A stretch of DNA of 30,383 nt. Source: Candidatus Dechloromonas phosphorivorans. Lineage in GTDB: Bacteria > Pseudomonadota > Gammaproteobacteria > Burkholderiales > Rhodocyclaceae. The notes beneath the pieces are model-generated. The model was not told the origin of the DNA. It saw only the letters and a program-made list of their open reading frames with translations, and searched no databases. A program made the translations under genes and the position numbers. The stretch lies in NCBI GenBank assembly GCA_016709495.1, contig JADJMS010000010.1, forward strand, positions 1 through 30,383. The letters are read 5' to 3'. Positions 16,790 to 26,362 of the stretch are shown here, piece by piece. The number at the start of each line of letters is the position of its first letter. The first letter of the stretch is position 1.

Positions 16790-18810
16790 ATGAATTTTTT
16801 CGTATCCTGAAATGGCTGGCCGGCATTGTTATGTCACTCGTACTTCTGGCGCTTGTGCTACTCGCCTTCATCGACTGGAATATGCTGCGCGCGCCGATTA
16901 GCCGCTGGGTCAGTGACTCAACCGGCAGAAGCTTCGCCATCAACGGCGACCTCGAAGTCCATCTCGGGCTGCGACCGCGCTTGGTCATCAATGATCTGGT
17001 GCTCGGCAATGCGGCGTGGAGCGACAAACCAAACATGCTGGAAATCAAGCAACTTGATTTCAGCGTGAACATTTTCCGACTGCTGACCAAAGGCCTGGCT
17101 TTTTCGGAAATCGCCCTCTCTGCGCCACAGGTCAATCTGGAAGTGAATCGGGATGGCAGGCCGAACTGGGTCTTCAATGATCAAAATGCAAATCAGGCAA
17201 TCGCCATTCCGGACATCGACAATCTCATCATCGACCAAGGTAGCGCGACCTATCGCGACCCGAGGTCGAAGACCGAGTTGCTGTTTGAACTCAAGACCCG
17301 GGCGGGCGACCAAAATAACCCATCGCCCGGCTTGGAAGTCGTTGGGAAAGGCCGCTTCAATGGCCTGCCGATCACGCTGAACGCCCAAGGTGGTGCGCTG
17401 CTCAGCCTGCGCAGTGCCGAAAACCCCTACCCGATCAAGGCAAGCGGGATGTTGGGAAGCACCAGAGTGAGCATCGAAGGCAATTTGCTCGACCCACTGA
17501 ATTTCAAGGGCCAGCAACTCAACTTCACACTGGCGGGGAATGATCTGGCGTCACTCTTCCCGGTCATTGGCGTGCCGCTTCCCCCGACCCCTCCTTATCG
17601 GCTCGCTGGGTTTCTTGATCACATTGGCAATAGGTGGACCCTTCAGCAACTTCAAAGGCACGGTCGGGCAGAGCGATATTTCGGGCAATTTTGCCGTCGA
17701 CCGTAACCAACAGCCCCAGATGATCAGCGCCAATCTGGTCTCGAAACAATTGCTGATGAAAGACCTTGGCGGATTCATTGGCGCTGATACTGAGGTACGG
17801 CCAAGCACGTCACCGCCAGCCAATGATCGCGTGCTGCCTGCCGAACCGTTCAGTTTTTTGAAAAATTGGCGGCCAATGCCGATGTTCAGTTCAGGGGCGA
17901 AAAGATCATCAGCAACAATACGCCGCTCACCAACATGACCGCCCATTTGTTCATTACTGAAGGCGTCATCACACTGGCGCCGCTCAATTTTGGGGTAGCT
18001 GGCGGAAATCTGGTTTCCTACATTCAAATGAATAGTCGGCAATCGCCCATCGTCACTGCGGCCGAGTTCATCGCCAAGGGCTTGCACCTCAATCAGTTGT
18101 TTCCCGACTCGGCCCTCGCCGCAGAGGACACCGGCACTATGGGTGGGTGGGCCAAGCTGATTGGTCACGGCAATTCGGTGGCGCGCATGCTGGCAACGGC
18201 CAACGGCGAATCTGCGCTGATCATGGACGGTGGCTCGGTGGGCGAGTTGATGCTGCGCTTGTCGAATCTCGATATCGCCAACTCCCTCCGCGTTCTGCTC
18301 AGCGGCGACAATCAAGTACCCATTCGTTGCATGGTTGGCAATTTCAAGGCCGTCGAAGGCGATTTCATCGTCAAGGACTTGGTTCTCGATACCGCCAAGG
18401 TCAACATTGTTGGCAGCGGCAATATCAACTTCAGCGACGAATCCATTCATCTCCGGCTGGTGCCGGAATCGAAGGGCTTTAGTCTCGCCTCATTGCGTGG
18501 CCCGATAGCAGTGAGAGGTAGCTTTAAAAATCCAGTCCTGCGGCCAGAACTTGGCGAGGTGATTGTTCGCGGCGGACTGGCTATTGCGCTGGGCGCCGTG
18601 TCTTCTGGCGTTGGTGCCCTTATCCCGTTACTCGATTTTGGCTCGGACCAGGAGAGCAACTGCAAAACCTTGCTTGGTGAGGCCAAAACCGACACCGGGA
18701 TTAAGACAAGTGACATGGCGCCACGCGGCGGCAACGTACAAAACCATCAAACGAAAAGGAAAACCCATGATCCGCATCGAACTGCAGATAGATTTGACGT
18801 ACGATATTGA
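16790..18810 (+). CDS. AsmA family protein, several frameshifts
   Basis: Inner-membrane-anchored AsmA-like protein of about 670 residues; AsmA/TamB relatives span the periplasm and affect outer-membrane lipid or protein assembly. The start MNFFRILKWLAG needs one extra T in the six-T run at 16795-16800; the intact frame then reads MSLVLLALVLLAFIDWNMLR from 16831. The AsmA N-domain follows (SDSTGRSFAINGDLEVHLGL, NAAWSDKPNMLEIKQLDFSV). Slips near 17635 and 17865 separate it from GPFSNFKGTVGQSDISGNFA and VQFRGEKIISNNTPLTNMTA. The AsmA C-domain (VNIVGSGNINFSDESIHLRL, then GPIAVRGSFKNPVLRP) is complete. No convincing ribosome-binding site is seen at 16790. The 3' end overlaps the next gene by 44 bases. 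Confidence 0.82.
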
Positions 18811-19685
18811 CGGCGGCGGTGCCGATTTCGTCTTTAACGTGCACGCAGCACACACGGCCAGCCAGACCATTACCGGCGAACAGCTGAACCTGAGCCAATC
18901 CGTGCAGCAACGCATGTATACCGTACCGGAAAGCGGCAATCGCTATATGTATGCATGCCGGCCCGGGCGACCTGAAACTTTCCTACACCGCCACAGTGGA
19001 CTTGCTGCATCACTTTGCCGATCCGGCGCTGATCCACGAAGTGCCCATCAAGGACATGCCACCCGAAGTGATGGGCTATATCTACCCCAGCCGCTATTGC
19101 CAGTCTGATCGCCTAATCAAGCTGGCCAACAACGAGTTTGGCAAGATGCCACAAGGCTACAGCAGGGTGCAGACAATTCAGGACTGGGTTAAACGGCATG
19201 TCAAATTCACGCTGCACAGCACCAACTCGAATACTTCAGCGGTCGATACCATCATTGAGCAGGTTGGCGTCTGTCGTGATTTCGCGCATTTGATGATTGC
19301 ACTGTGCCGAGCCCTCAATATTCCGGCGCGCTTTGCCACCGGCACCGACTATGGCGCCGACCCTACCCTCGGCCCCTCTGACTTCCAGGCTTACGTCGAG
19401 GTCTACCTTGGCTACCGCTGGTACATCTTCGATCCATCAGGCACCGGCATCCCGATGGGTTTTGTACGCTTTGGTACCGGACGCGATGCAGCGGACGTGG
19501 CCTTTGCCACCATTTTTGGCGGCGTCAGGACACATGCTGCGGTGATTCGTGCCATTGCCGTTGAGGATCAGGCGAATGGTTTGCTCCTTCCTTATCATTG
19601 CCATGAAGCTTTTTCGACCGACAGCGGCACACCGGTCGCAGTGACTAACGTGATCGAAGTAAATGGCCAACCCATGCTGTGGTAA
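18767..19685 (+). CDS. Transglutaminase-like protein with altered catalytic His, one frameshift
   Basis: Transglutaminase-like (papain-fold) protein of about 306 residues. The start at 18767 has AAGGAAAA upstream and begins MIRIELQIDLTYDIDGGGAD. A one-base slip near 18955 joins NRYMYA to HAGPGDLKLSYTATVDLLHH. The N-terminal beta domain (about 1-95) is followed by the core: Cys in VGVCRDFAHLMIALCRALNI, PARFATGTDYGADP, and Asp in RWYIFDPSGTGIPMG. The triad His normally sits in DFHAYVEV, but here codon 19386-19388 is CAG and the motif reads DFQAYVEVYLG. Either a miscall or an inactivating change. It lies downstream of AsmA and converges with the antiporter gene (5-base gap). Confidence 0.82.
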
Positions 19686-19690
19686 GGGTT

Positions 19691-21064
19691 TCAGCGGGTC
19701 TCATTTCGCCGGTTCTGGTCTGGCGCCCGCTGGCTCTTGCGTAACTGACGCCGGCTGTAGATCGCCATCAGAGGCGTCACGGAAATCCCGTGAATGATGA
19801 TCGAAGCAGCTATTGCGGACAAAGTGATGGAAATCGCCTGCCCGGCCAGCTCGCCGGACAGACCGTGATTCAGTGCGAACATCAGGTAATAGACCGAGCC
19901 TATACCCCGGATGCCGAACCAGGAAATCAGCAGGCGTTGATCGCCCGAAACTGAAGCACCAAGCAGCCCGAACCACACCGACACTGGGCGCAGGACAAAA
20001 AACAGAAGCACCAGAAAACCAGTCGTTAGCCAGTCAAAATGGGCATACGGCAACATGGCGCCGACGATCAGAACGACGACCAATTCGGCAATGCGTTCCA
20101 GTTGCTCATTGAAGCCCCGCACCGCCTGCATCATGTAGGCGCCAGCGTGGTTGGGATGGGTGGCGACCGCCAGATGAGCCTCTTTGTCCTGCAGACCGGC
20201 CGGTCCCTTTACCGGTGCCTTCTGCTTGCGGGAATGCTCTCGGGTGCGCTGAAGCGCAAGACCCGCAGCCAACACGGCGAGAAAACCGGAAGCGTAGGCG
20301 AGTTGCGCGACACCGTAGGCCAAAGCCACCAGCCCAAGGGACAGGAACTCATCCAGCCCGACAGCTTCTTGGTGATGTGTGCGCAGATAAACCACCAGCC
20401 AGCCGATCATCGTACCGAGCAAACTGCCAATCAGCAGACCACCAGCCAGCGCCCAGACCACATCGAGCGCTAGCCAGCGCCAGCCATCGGTGCCCAGCTC
20501 ATGCAAGCCAAGCAAACCCAGACCGAGAAACACGAAGGGAAAGGCAGCGCCATCGTTGAGCCCGCCCTCACCCGTCAGGCTAAAGCGCAGACGGTCACGG
20601 TCACAAGGCTCATCCACCTGAACATCCGAGGCCAGCACCGGGTCGGTTGGCGCCAGAATGCCACCGAGCAGGATGGCCACCCCCAGCGGCAAGTTCAGGA
20701 CAAAAAAGCCAATGGCGGCAATCAAGCCAACGGTCAGGGTCATTGAAACAAAGGCCAATCGCAGCGGTAAACGCCAGTGCGGGCTGGAAAAAGGCAAACC
20801 CAGTTTGAGACCAACCGAAAAAAGGGAAATAAGCAGTGCCACTTCGGCAATACGCTCGATGCTGACGGCGAATTGCAGTGGGTCAGGCACCATCAACCCC
20901 AAGCCGGCATTGCTCAGTCCATAGCCAACTGCCAGATACAACATCGAGGCGCTGACCGGCAGCCGCTTCAAAAGCGAGCCGGCCAAAACCATGGTGATCA
21001 ACAAGACACCAATGACCAGCGCCCAGACAGGAAAAGAGAATGCAGCCGACGCCTGTTCGATCAA
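19691..21064 (-). CDS. CPA1-type cation/proton antiporter (NhaP-like)
   Basis: Intact membrane protein of 457 residues with about 12-13 hydrophobic helices. The ion-binding region is recognisable: GGILAPTDPVLASDVQVDEP, then RFSLTGEGGLNDGAAFPFVF, the CPA1 signature with an Asn-Asp pair. A later conserved helix reads LISWFGIRGIGSVYYLMFAL. An insertion of about 35 charged residues (about 280-315, with RKQKAPVKGPAGLQ) lies in a cytoplasmic loop. It exchanges Na+ or K+ for protons for pH and salt control. The only in-frame start after the upstream stop is TTG at 21064, with no good ribosome-binding site, so the true N-terminus may be lost to an indel. It diverges from the SRPBCC gene. Confidence 0.88.
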   Translation of the reverse strand: MIEQASAAFSFPVWALVIGVLLITMVLAGSLLKRLPVSASMLYLAVGYGLSNAGLGLMVPDPLQFAVSIERIAEVALLISLFSVGLKLGLPFSSPHWRLPLRLAFVSMTLTVGLIAAIGFFVLNLPLGVAILLGGILAPTDPVLASDVQVDEPCDRDRLRFSLTGEGGLNDGAAFPFVFLGLGLLGLHELGTDGWRWLALDVVWALAGGLLIGSLLGTMIGWLVVYLRTHHQEAVGLDEFLSLGLVALAYGVAQLAYASGFLAVLAAGLALQRTREHSRKQKAPVKGPAGLQDKEAHLAVATHPNHAGAYMMQAVRGFNEQLERIAELVVVLIVGAMLPYAHFDWLTTGFLVLLFFVLRPVSVWFGLLGASVSGDQRLLISWFGIRGIGSVYYLMFALNHGLSGELAGQAISITLSAIAASIIIHGISVTPLMAIYSRRQLRKSQRAPDQNRRNETR

Positions 21065-21280
21065 AACAGGGCCAACATTCGAGTTACTTTTCTAGTGCCG
21101 CGCTGCCAACGATTTCCAGTGAGTTGTTTTACATGGGTCATGGTCAATACCTTATGCCGAACAGGCTCAATACACCGTTTGGCAACGCACACAGGCGAGC
21201 GGTTTTCCCCATGTACGCAAACACACTGTGCTGCCGTACAAAGGCTGTCAGTCTCATCAAGACTGACTATTGGGGGCCCT

Positions 21281-22036
21281 ATGGCCGAATATCACTTACA
21301 GACAATCTGGAGGATCAAGGCACCGCTCGAGAAAGTCTATGACGCAATACTCAACTCCCTCGCCTGGCCGGAATGGTGGCCGAGTGTGGAAAAAGTCGAG
21401 CAGACTGCATGCGGTGACGCGGATGGCATCAACTCGATAAGGCGCTACTCCTGGCGCGGTGAATTGCCCTATTCCCTGATTTTGGATGTGCGTGCAACCG
21501 GCATCCAAAAGCTGGTAGCGATTGAAGGCGAGGCCACAGGCGATCTAGAAGGAATCGGACGCTGGCATTTTTCACGCAAAGGATTGATCACTACCGTCCA
21601 TTTCGATTGGCACGTTCACAGCACCAAATGGTGGATGAATCTGGTCGCCCCCGTTGCCCGCGCACTATTTATTCGCAACCACAGCCTGATCATGACACAA
21701 GGCGGCGAGAGACTGGCCCGCCGGCTCAAAACATCGCTTTTGTCCCAGAAAAATATTGATTTAATGGCCAGTGATGATCAAGTCAAGACTGCACCTAAGC
21801 CCTTGCGGGAACGTGGATCGATAAACGTCGGGCTATTGCTGTTTGTCGGACTGACTGCCATCCATTCACCTCAAAGCACAAACTTACTGACCGGTAACGC
21901 GCCAAACCACATTGCCCACGTCATCAGCCACCAGCAATGCGCCCTGCTTGTCCAGCACGACACCGACCGGCCGACCGAAGGCATCGCCATCCTCACTGAG
22001 GAATCCGGTCAATACATCAAGCGGCGCCTCGCCTGA
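21281..22036 (+). CDS. SRPBCC (START-like) ligand-binding protein, C-terminus uncertain
   Basis: Start at 21281 (MAEYHLQTIWRIKAPLEKVY). The first 165 residues fit the SRPBCC/polyketide-cyclase-like fold: KVYDAILNSLAWPEWWPSVE, RRYSWRGELPYSLILDVRAT, DLEGIGRWHFSRKGL and VHFDWHVHSTKWWMN. This helix-grip fold binds hydrophobic ligands; ligand unknown. The frame runs on to 22036, but its last 50 residues lie antisense inside the dehydrogenase gene and look random, so the natural stop is probably before about 21880 and hidden by a frame slip. The 216-base divergent gap to the antiporter contains GCAACGCACACAG and CTGTGCTGCCGTACA, related to the palindromes noted elsewhere. Confidence 0.75.
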   Translation: MAEYHLQTIWRIKAPLEKVYDAILNSLAWPEWWPSVEKVEQTACGDADGINSIRRYSWRGELPYSLILDVRATGIQKLVAIEGEATGDLEGIGRWHFSRKGLITTVHFDWHVHSTKWWMNLVAPVARALFIRNHSLIMTQGGERLARRLKTSLLSQKNIDLMASDDQVKTAPKPLRERGSINVGLLLFVGLTAIHSPQSTNLLTGNAPNHIAHVISHQQCALLVQHDTDRPTEGIAILTEESGQYIKRRLA

Positions 22037-23194
22037 AGGTTTGCCGTCAGCGAAAGGCACAAAGATGACTTTATAACCGCTGTGCGGCCGGCGGTTCCAT
22101 GAGCCATGCTGGCCTATGAACATACCGTTGTTAAAGGCGGCGGGCAAACTCGTACCCAGCGAAGAGGCCAGGCCCAACGAGGCCGTGTGTGAACCAAGAG
22201 CGTAATCCGGTGCAATTGCCTTGGCGACCAGATCGGCTCGCTGCGGTACCACGCGTACATCAACATGCTGGCCGTAGTAACTATAGGGCCAGCCGTAAAA
22301 ACCACCATCCTGCACTGAAGTCAGATAATCCGGCACCAGATCGCTACCTAGTTCATCGCGCTCATTGGCTACGGTCCACAGCATTTTTTGCTTGATTTCC
22401 CAGGCCAGGCCATTCGGGTTACGCAAGCCCGAAGCAAAAACTCGATGCGTGCCCGTTTTGATATTTATTTCCCAAATCGCCGCTCTTCCCTCCTCTACCG
22501 CCATACCGCGCTCACCCACATTGCTGTTCGAGCCGACTGTCACATAGAGCTTGCTGCCATCCAGACTGGCAATGAGGTTTTTGGTCCAGTGGTGATTAAT
22601 CGGCCCGGCCGGCAGATCGACCAACTTGTCACCTTTGGCCGCAATATGGGTGTCGCCAGTCTGATACGGAAAGCGCAGCACTGCATCCGAGTTGGCCACA
22701 TAGAATTCATTGCCGACCAGTGCCATGCCGAATGGTGAATGCAGACCGTCCAAAAACACGGTGCGTACGTCAGCAACCCCGTCACCATCGCTGTCACGCA
22801 ACAGCGTGATGCGGTTGGCACTTGGCACACCAGCCCCAGCCCGCTTCATGACCAGGCCCATCAGCCAGCCCTTGATCCCTTTGCCGTCCTCTGGTTTGGG
22901 CGGGGCATTGGTTTCAGCCACCAGCAGATCGCCATTCGGCAGCACATACAGCCAGCGCGGATGGTCCAGATCGCTGGCGAATGCGGCGACCCGGGTACCG
23001 GTTGCCGCAAGCGGTGTTACTCCGACTGGCCACCCCTTGGCAGGTGCGATATTGACAGTTGGAATCAATGTCATTTGTGGCGCCGGCAGCACGGGCTGTG
23101 CGCCGGTGCCGGCAGAGATCGGCAATGTGGCGATTTCACCGCAAGCGGCAAGGGCCAGCAGGCCGATCAATAGTGCAAAAGTGTGATGTCGCAT
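21884..23194 (-). CDS. PQQ-type sorbosone/glucose dehydrogenase-like lipoprotein
   Basis: Intact 436-residue periplasmic lipoprotein. The ATG at 23194 has AGGTGA 6 bases upstream and is preferred to the TTG one codon earlier. Residues 1-18 form a lipoprotein signal (LLIGLLALAAC, Cys18). The mature part is a six-bladed beta-propeller of the GSDH/sorbosone dehydrogenase type: LDHPRWLYVLPNGDLLVAET, RDSDGDGVADVRTVFLDGLH, SPFGMALVGNEFYVANSDA, NHHWTKNLIASLDGSKLYVT, GLRNPNGLAWE, YGWPYSYYGQHVD, GMFIGQHGSWNRRPHSGYKV and DAFGRPVGVVLDKQGALLVA. Family members oxidise aldoses or sorbosone with PQQ, but many close homologues have no proven cofactor. It precedes the flavoprotein gene on the other side of an 8-base gap. 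Confidence 0.88.
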   Translation of the reverse strand: MRHHTFALLIGLLALAACGEIATLPISAGTGAQPVLPAPQMTLIPTVNIAPAKGWPVGVTPLAATGTRVAAFASDLDHPRWLYVLPNGDLLVAETNAPPKPEDGKGIKGWLMGLVMKRAGAGVPSANRITLLRDSDGDGVADVRTVFLDGLHSPFGMALVGNEFYVANSDAVLRFPYQTGDTHIAAKGDKLVDLPAGPINHHWTKNLIASLDGSKLYVTVGSNSNVGERGMAVEEGRAAIWEINIKTGTHRVFASGLRNPNGLAWEIKQKMLWTVANERDELGSDLVPDYLTSVQDGGFYGWPYSYYGQHVDVRVVPQRADLVAKAIAPDYALGSHTASLGLASSLGTSLPAAFNNGMFIGQHGSWNRRPHSGYKVIFVPFADGKPSGEAPLDVLTGFLSEDGDAFGRPVGVVLDKQGALLVADDVGNVVWRVTGQ

Positions 23195-23202
23195 CAATTC
23201 AC

Positions 23203-24273
23203 CTATTTCGGTCGCGGCCGCGACAATGTCGGCTGTACTGCCTGAAGTCTTCCGGCCCGCAGTTCAACAACCGCCTTGGCCACGGCGCGGGCCACATTGC
23301 GCGTTTCTTCCTGCATCGCATCATCCTTATCCAGCGCTTCGTGGCTGTTCGCGTAGGGCTCGTAATAGCCGATAAAGCGATCCAGTCGCGCTTGAGACCC
23401 GGCATCGATGAAACCCATCCAGTCCAGCCAGTCCGACAGGGAACGGCGAGCCCCCCTCAATCCCGGCCACATCGCCATGCACAATCAGCCCATAGGCGCG
23501 CCCGGCCAGGTGCTTCGGGTAATCCCAGCCGGCCATTTCCAGCGCTTTGGCCTTGCTCGCCGTTTTGCCCGAGGTTGTAGTCGGGTCGGGATTGCCACCG
23601 TCTGCGCAAACCAGCCGGTCTATCATCAGTTTCAGCGGGCTGGGACTCTGATACCAATACACCGGCGTGACGATAATCACCGCGTGCGCGGCCGTCCACC
23701 GTTCGTAAATCTCCGCCATCCAGTCATTGGTTTGATTGAGCGTGTGATTCGGGTAACAACTGCACGGCCAATGGCACAGCGGCATTGCCGTCGACACGCA
23801 GCCCTTGCACGGATGAATGTTTCGCCCGTATTCGGAGGTCAGCAGACTGAGATCAAGGACATCGACCTCAATATCGGCCTGTTGCAAAATTTCGCGAGCC
23901 ATCGCCAAGAGGCGAAACGACTTGGATATTTCGCCCGGACAGGTCCCGTCGTTCCTTGCCGAACCACATATCAGCAACACCCGTGACGGGCTTTTTGCAT
24001 CAGCCCAACGCCGCTGCGCTTCATCAATGCGCAGTTTCGTGGCAACCCATTCAACTGACAATTCGTAATCCGGGTCGGCATAGCCGGCCCTGCCTTCTGC
24101 GTGATTGGTGCCTTACGCCCAACCTGATAAATCTGCCAGGCAATTTCCTCCAGCCGCGCAATCGATTGATCCTCGACGCGAAATAGCGGATCGAAATAAG
24201 CGTCACGGAAACGGATGCTGAAAACCTCACGCTCAAGTGGGGCCGGCGCCTGGCCCTTGCGAATTTCAATCAC
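23203..24273 (-). CDS. Cysteine-rich NADPH-dependent FMN reductase/flavodoxin-fold protein, two frameshifts
   Basis: Flavoprotein of about 356 residues. A GTG at 24271-24273 is the likely start (MIEIRKGQAPAPLEREVF). A slip near 24090 joins ITQKAGP to GYADPDYELSVEWVATKLRI; another near 23455 joins VAGIEG to ARRSLSDWLDWMGF. The FMN phosphate loop is LLICGSARNDGTCPGEISKS, and VTPVYWYQSPSPLKLMIDR is the typical second FMN-binding stretch. Between them lies a cysteine cluster, HPCKGCVSTAMPLCHWPCSC, recalling the compact motif of iron-sulfur flavoproteins (Isf), though an Fe-S cluster is only inferred. The N-terminal 90 residues are an extra domain. The start lies 2 bases after the stop of the upstream gene, so they are coupled. 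Confidence 0.8.
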
Positions 24274-24275
24274 GC

Positions 24276-24804
24276 TTAAACAGCGCTAACCACATCTTTG
24301 AATTCACCAACCGCCGCGCCGATCACCTCGCGCGCAATTTCCGGTTTCTTCTGCCGTTCGGGTTTGCACCACCAAAACAACCTGACCACTGGCAATCGCA
24401 TCATGGACCAGATCTGAAAGCCAGCCGTCCTTGTGCTCGATGCCGGCATTAGCACCTGCTGCCGCACCAACAAAAGCACCAAGGCTGGCACCCCAACCCA
24501 GCATGACTAGTGGAGCGACCAACGGGCTGGCAACAAACAGACTGACACCCCCGCAACAATTGCAAGTTGTGCCAAGGCGCCGATACCCGTACCTACTACG
24601 GTACCGATGGCGCCATCGACAAGAAACGTTGGTCAGTACTTCATTACTTTCGCCTTTCGGCTCGCTGATTGCCGGGCCGGAGTCAGCGTCGAAAAGCTGT
24701 AATTGGTCGCGCCCCAGGCCACGCCCGACAAGAGTTGAAAGCGCGCCTTCGGCTTCGGCGCGGTGGGCAAAAAAGCCCGATACGTGATGGCGATATTGGT
24801 CCAT
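24276..24804 (-). CDS. Glycine-rich putative membrane protein (YflT/GSP17M-like), frameshifted
   Basis: Starts at 24804 (MDQYRHHVSGFFAHRAEAEG) with a weak ribosome-binding site. The N-terminal 45 residues (AEGALSTLVGRGLGRDQLQL) resemble the small alpha/beta module of YflT/GSP17M-type general-stress proteins. After a slip near 24600 comes a hydrophobic glycine-zipper-like hairpin (VSLFVASPLVAPLVMLGWGA, then SLGAFVGAAAGANAG). The C-terminus DLVHDAIASGQVVLVVQTRT needs a second slip near 24345 to reach EVIGAAVGEFKDVVSAV. Reconstructed length is about 176 residues. Function unknown; a role in envelope stress is inferred from domain type and neighbours. It is the first gene of a minus-strand pair with the flavoprotein. 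Confidence 0.65.
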
Positions 24805-24872
24805 GTTTGTTCTCGCCGGGTATCCGTAAATTACGGATGAAATTGGAGCGTATTCGGCGTTGACCGTAAGGT

Positions 24873-24891
24873 CTGTGTGCCATCGCACCAA
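24873..24891. promoter_or_regulatory. CTGTGTGCCA-CGCAC element
   Basis: CTGTGTGCCATCGCACCAA, sharing 15 of its first 16 bases with the palindrome at 16675. It lies 70 bases upstream of the glycine-rich protein gene on the minus strand, a promoter position. Function inferred only. Confidence 0.3.
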
Positions 24892-25111
24892 TGACAGGAG
24901 ATCAATTTTTAAACCAGCGCTCTCCTCACGTTGCCGGTGGTTCCTGACGATAACGCACATCGGAGAGCAGGCGCTTCAACTCCTTTTTGACCACGGCGTA
25001 GCACTAGTAACTCTGCGCTTCCAGCCTGGCACGATTGAGTACCGCTGTCACTCACAATTGATTTAAACAAATTACCAGCGCATCACTAAGGTCCTGGATG
25101 AGTAATCTCGG

Positions 25112-25143
25112 GGCTTTTTCATTCGTTCCGCGAAAAAAAAGCC
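25112..25143. terminator. Hairpin GGCTTTTT..AAAAAGCC
   Basis: Perfect 8-base arms around a 16-base loop, 66 bases upstream of the metallophosphoesterase start. No gene on either strand ends here, so it could be a 5' hairpin or a terminator for a lost gene. Confidence 0.3.
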
Positions 25144-25209
25144 GTCATCACTGAACCAGACAAGATCCCAAAGGCCAAACCATGACGCCGGCCAAATAAA
25201 ACTTGCACC

Positions 25210-25952
25210 ATGCGAATCCAGATTGCTTCCGACCTGCATCTTGAGCACCTTGAATGTCGATTCCCCAGTTTCCGGGGGTCGAGCCGACTGATGCCGACAT
25301 ACTGGTTTCTGGCGGGCGATATTGCCAACGGTATTCGTGCGCTCCAATTGTTCGGTAATTGGCCCTGTCCGGTCATCTATGTACCGGGCAATCACGAATA
25401 TTACGGTTCATCCCTTGCCAAGGTACAAGCCGAATTTGCAGAAATGGCTGAATATTTTCCCGGCATCTCCGTTCTTGCGCCAGGGGTCACCCATGTTGGC
25501 AACGTCCGTTTTATCGGCTGCACGCTTTGGACTGACTATTGCCTTTTCGGAGAACAGTACCTCGAGCTGGCGATAGTCGCCTGTGCTGCAAGCCTCCCTG
25601 ACCATAAAGTCATTACAGTTGAAGGGAATACACCGTTTAGCCCGACCGTTGCACGAGCGCTTCATTTACAACAGAGAGAATGGCTACGCAGACAACTCGA
25701 CGAACCTTTTGATGGCAAAACCGTTGTCGTCACCCACCATGCGCCGCCCCGGCCAGTCTTCATCCGATGTTTGAAAAAGACCTCGTCAGCACAGCATTTA
25801 TCTCCGACCTGACTGATTTGCTTGGGTCAGCCGCACTACATATCCATGGTCATACTCATCATTCTTTCGACTACGATATTCGTGGCACCCGGATCATCGC
25901 GAACCCGATGGGTTATAGCAAGGGTGCCAAAACTGTTACCCTCGCCCCATGA
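25210..25952 (+). CDS. Calcineurin-like metallophosphoesterase, frameshifted
   Basis: Metal-dependent phosphoesterase of about 247 residues. It starts MRIQIASDLHLEHLE, with the first metal motif D-L-H. The second motif is LAGDIANGI, the third PGNHEYYG, then VVVTHHAP and HIHGHTHHSFDY. All five calcineurin-like blocks are present. A one-base slip near 25760 separates VTHHAP from MFEKDLVSTAFISDLTD. Upstream, the stretch between 25272 and 25308 reads better as PGVEPTDADILVLAGDI if a C is restored near 25273 and a T removed at 25306-25308, a compensating pair of homopolymer indels. No obvious ribosome-binding site is seen at 25210. Substrate unknown; cytoplasmic. Confidence 0.82.
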
Positions 25953-26100
25953 GCTTCGCAGAGAAAACGCCAACTTCAACCCGCAATTGGTGGTCGAAAT
26001 TTAATTGCATTTTCAATATGATTTGCTTCAAGTCCGTTAAATTTGATTCGACACATGCGCCCGACCAATCAAAGAGATACGAAAGTCCCCGGAGATGATC

Positions 26101-26298
26101 ATGCCCCATAGAGATACCGTGATTGCCGATATCGCCAAGCGTCATTTGTTGATAGATACACTTGAGACTAGGAACAGCGATAGCGAGGATTTCTACGAAG
26201 TTGCAGTATGGTGTATCAAGGCGGCACTTCTGGAAGCCTATGAAGCGGGTCAAAATGCATCAGCTATTGATATACAGATGCCGATTAAGAACGTTTGA
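26101..26298 (+). CDS. DUF6900-type small protein
   Basis: Intact 65-residue protein. Start 26101 is preferred to the ATG at 26095 because GGAG then stands 6 bases upstream. The sequence DIAKRHLLIDTLETRNSDSE, DFYEVAVWCIKAALLEAYEA and GQNA fits the short family in which 'LETRNSDS.DF..V.VW..K.AL..A..AG' recurs, which I believe is DUF6900. Function unknown. It probably heads a run of short plus-strand genes. The 148-base gap before it (25953-26100) shows nothing recognisable. Confidence 0.7.
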   Translation: MPHRDTVIADIAKRHLLIDTLETRNSDSEDFYEVAVWCIKAALLEAYEAGQNASAIDIQMPIKNV

Positions 26299-26362
26299 CT
26301 GGTTTTCGAGTCAGTCAGAAATGCCGGAATTTCAGAGACTCATTTTCCCCAAGGATTAGCCA

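Larger units (their letters stand above)
24805..25209. other. 405-base gap with promoter-type motif and hairpin
   Basis: No gene can be supported on either strand; weak frames (for example minus-strand KKELKRLLSDVRYRQEPPAT near 24950-25020) have stops and no ribosome-binding site, but could be the broken tail of a small gene. The gap contains the CTGTGTGCCATCGCAC element and the hairpin listed separately. Confidence 0.4.

Noticed and set aside
16790..16830. Programmed frameshifting or phase variation at the six-T run in AsmA
   Set aside because: Similar slips occur in many unrelated genes of the window, so a general sequencing cause is more economical.
17551..18450. Open frame of 299 codons on the minus strand
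   Set aside because: Antisense to AsmA, whose conserved segments are clear on the plus strand.
20777..21280. N-terminal extension of the SRPBCC frame
   Set aside because: This part is antisense to the antiporter N-terminus and is not protein-like; the SRPBCC fold starts at 21281.
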